From Lysobacter luteus (GTDB lineage: Bacteria; Pseudomonadota; Gammaproteobacteria; Xanthomonadales; Xanthomonadaceae), in assembly GCF_907164845.1 (NCBI RefSeq), contig NZ_OU015430.1, positions 1,788,001 through 1,852,000 on the forward strand: 64,000 nucleotides of DNA. The letters run 5' to 3'. Numbering within the stretch: position 1 is the first letter of the stretch; the number at the start of each line of letters is the position of its first letter. Shown here piece after piece: positions 57,342-64,000 of the stretch. The translations under genes were made by a program, and so were the position numbers. The notes under the pieces are model-generated. The model had not been told where the DNA came from and did not search any database. It saw only the letters and a program-made list of their open reading frames with translations.

Positions 57342-59585
57342 ATGACTGAATCCGTACGTCCGACCTTCCACGGTTTCGAACAGATCCCGCTGCGCGAGTA
57401 CGCCGAGCGCGCCTACCTCGACTACTCGATGTACGTGGTGCTGGACCGCGCCCTGCCGTTCCTGGGCGACGGGCTGAAGCCGGTCCAGCGCCGGATCATC
57501 TATTCGATGAGCGAGCTGGGCCTCAACGCCGCCAGCAAGCCCAAGAAGTCCGCCCGCACCGTCGGCGACGTGATCGGCAAGTTCCACCCGCATGGCGACA
57601 GCGCCTGCTACGAGGCGATGGTGCTGATGGCCCAGCCGTTCTCGTACCGCTACCCGCTGATCGAGGGCCAGGGCAACTTCGGCTCCAGCGACGACCCCAA
57701 GTCGTTCGCGGCGATGCGCTACACCGAATCCAAGCTGACCCCGATCGCCGAGGTCCTGCTGGGCGAGCTCGCCCACGGCACGGTCGACTGGGATCCGAAC
57801 TTCGACGGCACCCTCGAGGAGCCCTCGTGGATGCCGGCGCGCCTGCCGCACCTGATGCTCAACGGCACCACCGGCATCGCCGTCGGCATGGCGACCGATG
57901 TGCCGCCGCACAACCTCAACGAGGTGGTCAGCGCCTGCGTGCGCCTGCTGGAAGACCCCGACGCGACCACGCGCGACCTGTGCGAGCACGTGCTCGGGCC
58001 GGACTACCCGACCGAGGCGGAGATCATCACCCCGCGCGCCGACCTGGTGTCGATGTACGAGACCGGCCACGGCAGCGTTCGCGCCCGCGCGGTGTACGAC
58101 AAGGACGGCGCCAACATCGTGGTGACCGCCCTGCCCCACCAGGTCTCGCCCAGCAAAGTGATCGAGCAGATCGCCACCCAGATGCGGGCCAAGAAGCTGC
58201 CGTGGCTGGAGGACATCCGCGACGAGTCCGACCACGCCAACCCGACGCGCATCGTGCTGGTGCCGCGCAGCAACCGGGTCGACATCGACACCCTGATGGG
58301 CCACCTGTTCGCGACCACGGACCTGGAGCGCAGCTTCCGGGTCAATTTCAACGTGATCGGCCTGGACGGACGCCCGCAGGTCAAGAACCTCAAGGCCTTC
58401 CTGACCGAGTGGCTGCAGTTCCGCGCCGACACCGTGACCCGTCGCCTGACCCATCGGCTGGAGAAGGTCGAGCGCCGCCTGCACCTGCTGGAAGGCCTGC
58501 TGGTCGCCTTCCTCAACCTGGACGAGGTGATCCGGATCATCCGTTCCGAGGACGAGCCGCGTCCGGTGCTGATGGAGCGTTTCGCACTCAGCGAGGAGCA
58601 GACCGACTACATCCTCGAGACCCGTCTGCGCCAGCTTGCGCGCCTGGAGGAAATGAAGATCCGCGGCGAGCAGGACGAGCTGGCGACCGAGCGCGAAAAG
58701 CTGATCGCGACCCTCGGCAGCAAGGCCAAGCTGCGCAAGCTGATCAAGGACGAGCTGCTGGCCGATGCGAAGAAATTCGGCGATGCGCGCCGCTCCCCGC
58801 TGGTCGCCCGCGGCGCCGCCCAGGCCCTGTCGGAAACCGACCTGGCCCCGAGCGAGCCGATGACGGTGGTGGTCAGCGAAAAGGGCTGGGTGCGCGCGGC
58901 CAAGGGCTTCGACATCGACGCCGCCGCGCTCAACTACCGCGAGGGCGACGAGCTGCTGGCGGCAGCGCGTGCTCGCAGCAACCAGCAGGTGGCGTTCCTC
59001 GATTCCACCGGCCGCAGCTACTCGACCATCGTCCACAGCCTGCCGTCGGCCCGCGGCAATGGCGAGCCGCTGACCGGCCGTTTCTCGCCGGCCCCTGGCG
59101 CCTCGTTCCAGGCGGTGGCCAGCGGCGACAACGACACCCGCTTCGTCCTGGCCTCCAGCCACGGCTACGGCTTCGTCACCCGGTTCGAGAACCTCACGAG
59201 CCGAAACAAGGCCGGCAAGGCGATGCTGTCGCTGACGCCGAACGCGAAGGTCGTGCAGCCCGCGCCGGTGACCGATGTCGCGATCGACCGCGTCGTGGTC
59301 GCCACCAGCGCCGGCCACCTGCTGGCGTTCCCGGTGGCCGAGTTGCCGGAACTCGACAAGGGCAAGGGCAACAAGCTCATCGACATCCCCAAGGCCAAGC
59401 TCGGCACCGAGCGCGTGGTCGCGGTCGCGGTGGTGCCCGAGGGTGGCAGCCTGCAGGTGCGTTCCGGCGCCCGCACGATGACCCTGTCGTGGAAGGACCT
59501 GGACGGCTACATCGGCGCTCGCGCGACGCGCGGGGGGCTGTTGCCCAGGGGATGGCAGAAGGTCGAGGGCCTGGCGGTCGAGTGA
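57342..59585 (+). CDS. parC: DNA topoisomerase IV subunit A
   Basis: A type IIA topoisomerase subunit that decatenates daughter chromosomes with ParE. It is 747 residues. The quinolone-determining region [14 protein letters not shown] keeps Ser87 and Glu91, so no classical resistance mutation is seen. The catalytic Tyr127 is in [12 protein letters not shown]; the C-terminal beta-pinwheel domain is of the shorter ParC type. ParC rather than GyrA is indicated by the [20 protein letters not shown] stretch and the length. It follows rnk. Confidence 0.97.
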   Translation: MTESVRPTFHGFEQIPLREYAERAYLDYSMYVVLDRALPFLGDGLKPVQRRIIYSMSELGLNAASKPKKSARTVGDVIGKFHPHGDSACYEAMVLMAQPFSYRYPLIEGQGNFGSSDDPKSFAAMRYTESKLTPIAEVLLGELAHGTVDWDPNFDGTLEEPSWMPARLPHLMLNGTTGIAVGMATDVPPHNLNEVVSACVRLLEDPDATTRDLCEHVLGPDYPTEAEIITPRADLVSMYETGHGSVRARAVYDKDGANIVVTALPHQVSPSKVIEQIATQMRAKKLPWLEDIRDESDHANPTRIVLVPRSNRVDIDTLMGHLFATTDLERSFRVNFNVIGLDGRPQVKNLKAFLTEWLQFRADTVTRRLTHRLEKVERRLHLLEGLLVAFLNLDEVIRIIRSEDEPRPVLMERFALSEEQTDYILETRLRQLARLEEMKIRGEQDELATEREKLIATLGSKAKLRKLIKDELLADAKKFGDARRSPLVARGAAQALSETDLAPSEPMTVVVSEKGWVRAAKGFDIDAAALNYREGDELLAAARARSNQQVAFLDSTGRSYSTIVHSLPSARGNGEPLTGRFSPAPGASFQAVASGDNDTRFVLASSHGYGFVTRFENLTSRNKAGKAMLSLTPNAKVVQPAPVTDVAIDRVVVATSAGHLLAFPVAELPELDKGKGNKLIDIPKAKLGTERVVAVAVVPEGGSLQVRSGARTMTLSWKDLDGYIGARATRGGLLPRGWQKVEGLAVE

Positions 59586-59661
59586 CCGCCGCCGTTCCGC
59601 GTTGACGGAAGCCGAAGGACCGGGGTGACAGAATCGACGTTTCCCTTTCCGGAGCGCGGAC

Positions 59662-60714
59662 ATGACCACCAGGGCCTACGGCGCGCACGCCGCCGACCAG
59701 CCGTTGCAACCGATCGACATCGAGCGCCGCACGCCCGGGCCAGGCGATGTACAGATCGACATCGCCTACTGCGGTGTCTGCCATTCCGACCTGCACACCG
59801 TCCGCTCCGAATGGGGCGGCACGCGCTATCCCTGCGTGCCGGGCCACGAGATCGTCGGCCAGGTCACGGCGGTCGGCAGCGCGGTCACCGGCTTCAAGGT
59901 GGGCGACACCGTCGGCGTCGGCTGCATGGTCGACAGTTGCCAGTCCTGCAGCGCCTGTGGCGATGGACTGGAGCAGTACTGCGAGAAGGGCTTCATCGGC
60001 ACCTACAACGGCCGGACCCAAGACCCGCCGGGGCATACGCTGGGCGGCTATTCACAGCGGATCGTCGTCAGCGAGCGCTTCGTGCTGCGTGTCACCCACC
60101 CCGAGGACCAGCTGGCCGCCGTCGCCCCGCTGCTGTGCGCCGGCATCACCACCTGGTCGCCGCTTCGCCACTGGAAGGTCGGGCCGGGGATGAAGGTCGG
60201 CATCGTCGGCATCGGCGGGCTCGGCCACATGGGCATCAAGCTCGCGCGGGCGATGGGCGCGCAGGTGGTGGCCTTCACCACGTCCGAAAGCAAGCGCCAG
60301 GACGCCCACGACCTCGGCGCGCACGAGGTGGTCAACTCGCGCAACGCCGGCGAAGTCCGCGCGCATGCCGGCACCTTCGACTTCATCCTGGACACCGTTG
60401 CGGCCAGCCACGATCTCGACGCGTTAACCGCGTTGCTCAAGCGCGACGGCACGCTGTGCCTGGTCGGCGTGCCGGAGCATCCGCATCCGAGCCCGTCGGT
60501 CGGCCAGCTGGTGTTCGGTCGCCGGTCGATCGCCGGCTCGCTGATCGGCGGCATCGCCGAGACCCAGGAAATGCTCGACTTCTGCGCGGCGCACGGGATC
60601 GTGTCGGAGATCGAGATGATCCCGGTGCAACAGATCGACGAGGCCTACGAGCGCATGCAACGCAGCGACGTGAAGTACCGCTTCGTGATCGACAACCGCT
60701 CGCTGGCCGGGTGA
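59662..60714 (+). CDS. Zinc-dependent NAD(P) alcohol dehydrogenase (YahK/AdhC type)
   Basis: A 350-residue medium-chain dehydrogenase. The catalytic zinc site is CGVCHSDLHTVRSEW with GHE, the structural zinc site is CQSCSACGDGLEQYC, and the cofactor motif is VGIVGIGGLGHMGIKLARAMG. Members reduce aldehydes with NADPH (aldehyde reductase/cinnamyl alcohol group). The substrate is unknown; detoxification of aldehydes is likely. The start has RBS GGAGCG. tpm begins 4 bases after its stop. Confidence 0.93.
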   Translation: MTTRAYGAHAADQPLQPIDIERRTPGPGDVQIDIAYCGVCHSDLHTVRSEWGGTRYPCVPGHEIVGQVTAVGSAVTGFKVGDTVGVGCMVDSCQSCSACGDGLEQYCEKGFIGTYNGRTQDPPGHTLGGYSQRIVVSERFVLRVTHPEDQLAAVAPLLCAGITTWSPLRHWKVGPGMKVGIVGIGGLGHMGIKLARAMGAQVVAFTTSESKRQDAHDLGAHEVVNSRNAGEVRAHAGTFDFILDTVAASHDLDALTALLKRDGTLCLVGVPEHPHPSPSVGQLVFGRRSIAGSLIGGIAETQEMLDFCAAHGIVSEIEMIPVQQIDEAYERMQRSDVKYRFVIDNRSLAG

Positions 60715-60718
60715 GCTG

Positions 60719-61378
60719 ATGGAACCCGACTACTGGCTCGAGCGCTGGAAGGACGGCCGGACCGGGTTCCACCAGGACCAGCCCACGCCGTTGCTGGCCG
60801 CGCACTGGGACGGTCTCGGCGTCGCCAGCGGTGCGCGCGTGCTGGTACCGCTGGCGGGAAAGTCGCTCGACATGGCGTGGCTGGCCGGCCGCGGCCACCG
60901 CGTGCTCGGGGTGGAACTGTCGCAACTGGCAGTCGAGCAGTTTTTCGCCGCGCACGCGCTTGAGCCGGAGGTCCACGACACGCCCGCCGGGCGCGTGTAC
61001 CGCGCGGGTCCGGTCGAGATGATCCACGGCGATGTGTTCGCGCAGGACGACGAAACCCTCGCCGGCTGCGACGCGGTGTACGACCGCGCCGCCCTCATCG
61101 CGCTGCCGCCGGACATGCGCGCGCGATACGCCCGCGAGCTTTACGCACGCCTGCCGACCGGCTGCAAGGGCCTGCTGGTCACCCTGGAGTACCCGCCGGA
61201 CGAGATGCAGGCCCCGCCCTTCTCCGTGCCGGAAGATGAAGTGCGGGCCCTGTTCGCCGACGACTGGCAGGTGGACGTGCTGGAACGCCGCGCCATCCTG
61301 GACCAGCAGCCGGCCTTCATCGAGCAGGGGCTGACAGCACTCGAGACCGTCGCCTACCGCCTGCAGCGACGCGGTTGA
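60719..61378 (+). CDS. tpm: Thiopurine S-methyltransferase
   Basis: A 219-residue SAM-dependent methyltransferase of the TPMT family (MEPDYWLERWKDGRTGFHQ, RVLVPLAGKSLDMAWLAGRGHRVLGVELS, VYDRAALIALPPDMRARYA). Bacterial members methylate thiopurines and oxyanions of selenium and tellurium. The start lies 4 bases after the alcohol dehydrogenase stop, with GTGAG of that region as weak RBS; the two genes form an operon. It converges on asnB (10 bases). Confidence 0.95.
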   Translation: MEPDYWLERWKDGRTGFHQDQPTPLLAAHWDGLGVASGARVLVPLAGKSLDMAWLAGRGHRVLGVELSQLAVEQFFAAHALEPEVHDTPAGRVYRAGPVEMIHGDVFAQDDETLAGCDAVYDRAALIALPPDMRARYARELYARLPTGCKGLLVTLEYPPDEMQAPPFSVPEDEVRALFADDWQVDVLERRAILDQQPAFIEQGLTALETVAYRLQRRG

Positions 61379-61388
61379 GCCAACTGGC

Positions 61389-63083
61389 CTAGGCCAGCGC
61401 CGCCTGGTGCACGCCCGCCACCGCGCGTCCGGACGGGTCGGCGGCCTCGGCGAACGCCGCATCCCAGGCGATCGCCGCCGGCGACGAGCACGCAATCGAC
61501 TTGCCGCCCGGTACCGTCCCGGCACAGGCCGCGCCGGGGAACAGCTGCTCGAAGATCCGCCGGTAGAAGTACGCCTCCCGGCTCTGCGGAGGGTTGATCG
61601 GGAAGCGGCTGGCGGCGGCGACGAACTCGCGGTCGCTGACATGGGCTTCGGCATGGGCCTTGAGTCCGTCGATCCAGCCATAGCCGACGCCATCGCTGAA
61701 CTGCTCCTTCTGGCGCCACAGGATGGCGTCGGGCAGGTAACCCTCGAACGCCTCGCGCAGGACCGCCTTTTCGATGCGCACGCTGCCGTCGGGCCGCACG
61801 CCGACCATCTTGGCGGTCGCGTCCATGCGCATCGCCACGTCGAGGAACTCGATGTCCAGGAACGGCACGCGCGCCTCGACCCCCCAGGCCATCATCGACT
61901 TGTTGGCGCGCAGGCAATCGTAGGCGTGCAGCGCATCGAGCTTGCGCACCAGCTCGTCGTGGAACTCGCGCGCGCCCGGCGCCTTGTGGAAGTACAGGTA
62001 GCCGCCGAAGATCTCGTCGCTGCCCTCCCCCGACAGCACCATCTTGACGCCCATCGCCTTGATCCGCCGCGCGAGCAGGTACATCGGCGTGGATGCACGG
62101 ATGGTGGTGACGTCGAACGTCTCGACGTGCCGGATGACCTCCGGCAGCGCGTCCAGGCCCTCCTCAAGCGTGTAGGTGAAGCCGTGGTGGACCGTGCCGA
62201 GTGCCTCGGCCGCCACTTCGGCGGCGGCGAGGTCGGGCGATCCCGGCAGGCCGATCGCGAACGAGTGCAGCCGCGGCCACCAGGCCTCCGCACGGTCGTC
62301 CTCCTCGATCCGCCGGCGGGCGAAGCGGGCCGCGCAGGCAGCGACCAGCGACGAGTCCAGCCCGCCCGACAGCAGCACGCCGTAAGGCACGTCGCTCATC
62401 ATCTGGCGATGCACCGCGCGCTCGAACGCCTCGCGCAGCTCAACCGGCGAGACTGCCACGCCTCGAGTCGCATCGTGGTCCCGCCAGGGCCGCTGGTAGT
62501 AACGCTGCAGCTGGCCGGTGGCGCTGTCGTACCAGTGGCCGGGCGGGAATTGGGCGACGTCGTTGCAGACCCCAACCAATGCCTTCATCTCCGAGGCCAC
62601 CCACATCCGGCCCTGGTCGTCGTGACCCCAATACAGCGGGCACACGCCGATCGGGTCTCGCGCTACCAGATGGCGCTCCCGCTCGCGGTCCCAAAGGGCG
62701 AAGGCGAAGATGCCGTTCAACCGCCCCAGCCAGCCGCCGATGTCGTCGTCCTGCGCGTACAGGGCATTGATGACCTCGCAGTCCGAGCCGGTCTGGAAGT
62801 CATGGGGTGCGGACAACCCGTCCTGCAGTTCGCGGTGGTTGTAGATCTCGCCATTGACGGCGAGCACATGCCTGCCATCGCCAGACACGATCGGCTGCGC
62901 ACCGCCGGCCGGATCGACGATCGCCAGCCGTTCGTGGACAAGGATGGCGCCCGGGTCGGCGTGGACGCCGCTCCAATCGGGGCCGCGGTGGCGCTGTCGC
63001 CGCGACAGCGCAAGCGCGTCGCGGCGAAGTCGGGGCAGGTCGTCGCCAGGAGTGAGGCCGAAGATGCCGAGGATCGAACACAT
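61389..63083 (-). CDS. asnB: Asparagine synthase B (glutamine-hydrolysing)
   Basis: Makes asparagine from aspartate, ATP and glutamine. The 564-residue enzyme has the N-terminal glutaminase with nucleophile Cys2 (MCSILGIFGL) and RHRGPDWSGV, VNGEIYNHRELQ, and GSDCEVI motifs, and the synthetase domain with the PP-loop LLSGGLDSSLVAA and SGEGSDEIFGGYLYF. RBS AAAGGAA precedes the ATG at 63083. A complete Asn-codon attenuator lies just upstream (63143-63319), so expression should rise when charged tRNA-Asn is scarce. Confidence 0.97.
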   Translation of the reverse strand: MCSILGIFGLTPGDDLPRLRRDALALSRRQRHRGPDWSGVHADPGAILVHERLAIVDPAGGAQPIVSGDGRHVLAVNGEIYNHRELQDGLSAPHDFQTGSDCEVINALYAQDDDIGGWLGRLNGIFAFALWDRERERHLVARDPIGVCPLYWGHDDQGRMWVASEMKALVGVCNDVAQFPPGHWYDSATGQLQRYYQRPWRDHDATRGVAVSPVELREAFERAVHRQMMSDVPYGVLLSGGLDSSLVAACAARFARRRIEEDDRAEAWWPRLHSFAIGLPGSPDLAAAEVAAEALGTVHHGFTYTLEEGLDALPEVIRHVETFDVTTIRASTPMYLLARRIKAMGVKMVLSGEGSDEIFGGYLYFHKAPGAREFHDELVRKLDALHAYDCLRANKSMMAWGVEARVPFLDIEFLDVAMRMDATAKMVGVRPDGSVRIEKAVLREAFEGYLPDAILWRQKEQFSDGVGYGWIDGLKAHAEAHVSDREFVAAASRFPINPPQSREAYFYRRIFEQLFPGAACAGTVPGGKSIACSSPAAIAWDAAFAEAADPSGRAVAGVHQAALA

Positions 63084-63142
63084 ATGCAGTTTCCTTTGCG
63101 ATGGTTGGAGGTCGTGGGCGACCGGCTGTTTCGTGCGGCAAC

Positions 63143-63170
63143 AAAAAAGCCCGCACTTAGCAGTGCAGGC
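63143..63170 (-). terminator. Attenuator terminator (3:4 stem) in the asnB leader
   Basis: On the reverse strand GCCTGCACT (63162-63170) pairs with AGTGCGGGC (63149-63157), loop GCTA, 9 bp with one G-U, followed by TTTTTT (63143-63148). It lies between the leader ORF and asnB, 59 bases before the asnB ATG. As no protein gene ends just upstream other than the leader ORF, it is best read as a regulated terminator. Confidence 0.88.
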
Positions 63171-63228
63171 CTGGGAGAACGATGAGCGTGGTGCTACGCG
63201 CTAATCGCCGGCCTGCGGGAGGCTGGCG
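63165..63228 (-). promoter_or_regulatory. Attenuator segments 1, 2 and 3 of the asnB leader
   Basis: Read on the reverse strand. Segment 1, CGCCAGCCT (63220-63228), begins within the codon just after the run of Asn codons and pairs with segment 2, AGGCCGGCG (63206-63214), 9 positions with one A-C mismatch. Segment 2 alternatively pairs, as GCAGGCC (63210-63216), with GGCCTGC of segment 3 (63165-63171), 7 bp perfect, which is the 5' arm of the terminator. The 1:2 and 2:3 stems exclude each other, and 2:3 excludes the terminator. Confidence 0.75.
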
Positions 63229-63263
63229 TTGTTATTGCCGGGGTTGTGGATGGACAGCGGCAT
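63201..63263 (-). CDS. asnB leader peptide
   Basis: A 20-codon ORF, MPLSIHNPGNNNASLPQAGD, stop TAG. It holds four Asn codons (AAC at position 7, then AAT AAC AAC at 10-12), one in five residues, in a region upstream of the asparagine synthase gene. A ribosome halted at codons 10-12 would cover segment 1 of the attenuator. The Shine-Dalgarno before the ATG is weak, which is the main reservation. Confidence 0.78.
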   Translation of the reverse strand: MPLSIHNPGNNNASLPQAGD

Positions 63264-63290
63264 GGTGTCGGGCCGATCGATGGATGCGCA

Positions 63291-63319
63291 GGGATACGCC
63301 CCCCTTTGAACCCGGTCAA
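63291..63319 (-). promoter_or_regulatory. Promoter of the asnB leader
   Basis: On the reverse strand TTGACC (63314-63319) and TATCCC (63291-63296) are 17 bases apart. Transcription would start about 20 bases before the leader ORF. The -10 is weak (TAT matched), but position and spacing fit. Confidence 0.6.
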
Positions 63320-63386
63320 CGCCGGTCGGCGGGGGAAGCGGCCAACCGGGCCGTATGATCCGGAACGGGTCCGCCAGGGGAAGACG

Positions 63387-64000
63387 ATGCCGACACGTTC
63401 AATCAATCCCGGCCTGGGGGCAAGTGGCAGCCCCGTGGTCGCCGCCGTCCTGGTGCTGGCGTTCGTACTCGCGGCATGGCTGGGCGTCGCTCAGAACCGC
63501 GCGCCGTCGCCGGTCGGCGCGGATGCCGCCGCGGATGCGTTCTCGTCCGCCCGCGCCATGGGGGTGCTCGAGCGCGTCCTTGGCGACCAGCGCCCCCACC
63601 CCACCGCCAGCCCGGCCAATGCCGCCGTGCGCGATGCCATCGTCGCCGAGTTGCGGGCGATCGGGCTGGAGCCACAAGTGCAGCGGCGCTTCGCTTGCGG
63701 CGGGTTCACCTGCGCGACGGTCGACAACATCGTGGCCCGCGTACCGGGCGTCTCGGCCGACGACGCGGTGCTGTTATCGGCGCATTACGATTCGGTCGCC
63801 GCCGGGCCGGGCGCTTCCGACGATGGCGCTGGCGTGGCCGCGATCATCGAAACCGCCCGTGCGCTGCTGGCGGGGCCTGCGCCAGCGCGCGACGTCTGGC
63901 TGCTGCTGAACGATGGCGAGGAGCTTGGGCTCATCGGCGCGGAGGCATTCGCGCGGGAACCGGAATTCGCCCGGATTGCGCGGGTGGTCAACCTGGAGGC
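63387..64000 (+). CDS. M28-family metallopeptidase, 3' end cut by window edge
   Basis: The first 204 codons of a zinc peptidase. An N-terminal membrane anchor or signal (SPVVAAVLVLAFVLAAWLGV) is followed by the M28 catalytic start: LLSAHYDSVAAGPGASDDGAGVAA (His and Asp ligands) and NDGEELGLIGAEAF (catalytic Glu and Glu ligand). M28 enzymes are aminopeptidases or carboxypeptidases; this one faces the periplasm. RBS AGGGGAAG precedes the ATG at 63387. It is divergent from the asnB leader, 68 bases from that promoter. Confidence 0.92.
   Translation, partial: MPTRSINPGLGASGSPVVAAVLVLAFVLAAWLGVAQNRAPSPVGADAAADAFSSARAMGVLERVLGDQRPHPTASPANAAVRDAIVAELRAIGLEPQVQRRFACGGFTCATVDNIVARVPGVSADDAVLLSAHYDSVAAGPGASDDGAGVAAIIETARALLAGPAPARDVWLLLNDGEELGLIGAEAFAREPEFARIARVVNLE

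Noticed and set aside
63194..63406. 70-codon reverse-strand frame overlapping the asnB leader ORF
   Set aside because: It is in a different frame, overlaps the promoter and has no recognisable features; the 20-codon Asn-rich frame explains the region better.

Overview
The window is a GC-rich chromosomal segment with dense coding, short intergenic gaps and frequent 4-base gene overlaps. The block lexA-recA-recX-alaS, a LexA box of the type TTAGTAG-N5-CTACTAA, the order ffh-rpsP-rimM-trmD-rplS, and best-recognised protein features all point to a gammaproteobacterium of the Xanthomonadaceae/Lysobacteraceae (Lysobacter/Luteimonas/Xanthomonas relatives). No phage, transposase, integrase or CRISPR array is visible. 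It looks like core chromosome with a few accessory genes.

Layout. 1-8193: alaS (cut by the window edge), recX, recA, lexA, pncC and, divergently, mutS (SOS and DNA repair). 8302-15445: a TonB-dependent receptor, hslR, the translation/tRNA-modification operon rpsP-rimM-trmD-rplS, ffh, and ypjD. 15469-19569: a REP-type inverted repeat, radA, a WbpP/WbpO-like nucleotide-sugar pair and tRNA-Thr(CGU). 19606-28899: ispH, lspA, ileS, ribF and murJ on one strand, rpsT on the other, then obgE, rpmA and rplU. 28900-32533: a 531-base gap holding a structured leader, a secreted subtilisin-like protease and an OmpA/BON-like lipoprotein. 32704-43652: uvrA, a thioesterase, a PCuAC copper chaperone, a DUF4139 lipoprotein, two crotonases, a mercaptopyruvate sulfurtransferase, a Nudix CoA pyrophosphatase, a DUF1289 protein, an FKBP isomerase, a Cys-rich small protein and nth. 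43752-49724: a phosphate-acquisition block (porin O/P, pstS-C-A-B, phoU). 49805-51894: a three-gene RiPP-type cluster. 51930-64000: rnt, a DUF421 protein, rlmB, rnr, tRNA-Leu(CAG), rnk, parC, an alcohol dehydrogenase, tpm, asnB and the start of an M28 peptidase.

Two items stand out. First, asnB is preceded by what reads as a complete ribosome-mediated attenuator: a promoter, a 20-codon leader ORF with four Asn codons (three of them consecutive), mutually exclusive 1:2 / 2:3 hairpins and a strong intrinsic terminator. Second, just after phoU lies a MNIO (DUF692) RiPP cluster of the HvfABC type, whose exported precursor combines two EF-hand loops with EGKCG repeats and so may bind both Ca-like ions and copper.

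Other points to read: lexA appears to be leaderless, with its SOS box over the -10 element and ending on the A of the start codon. The protease leader has competing hairpins and a possible coupled upstream ORF. UvrA and the overlapping thioesterase carry matching Lys/Arg/Thr-rich tails at their junction.
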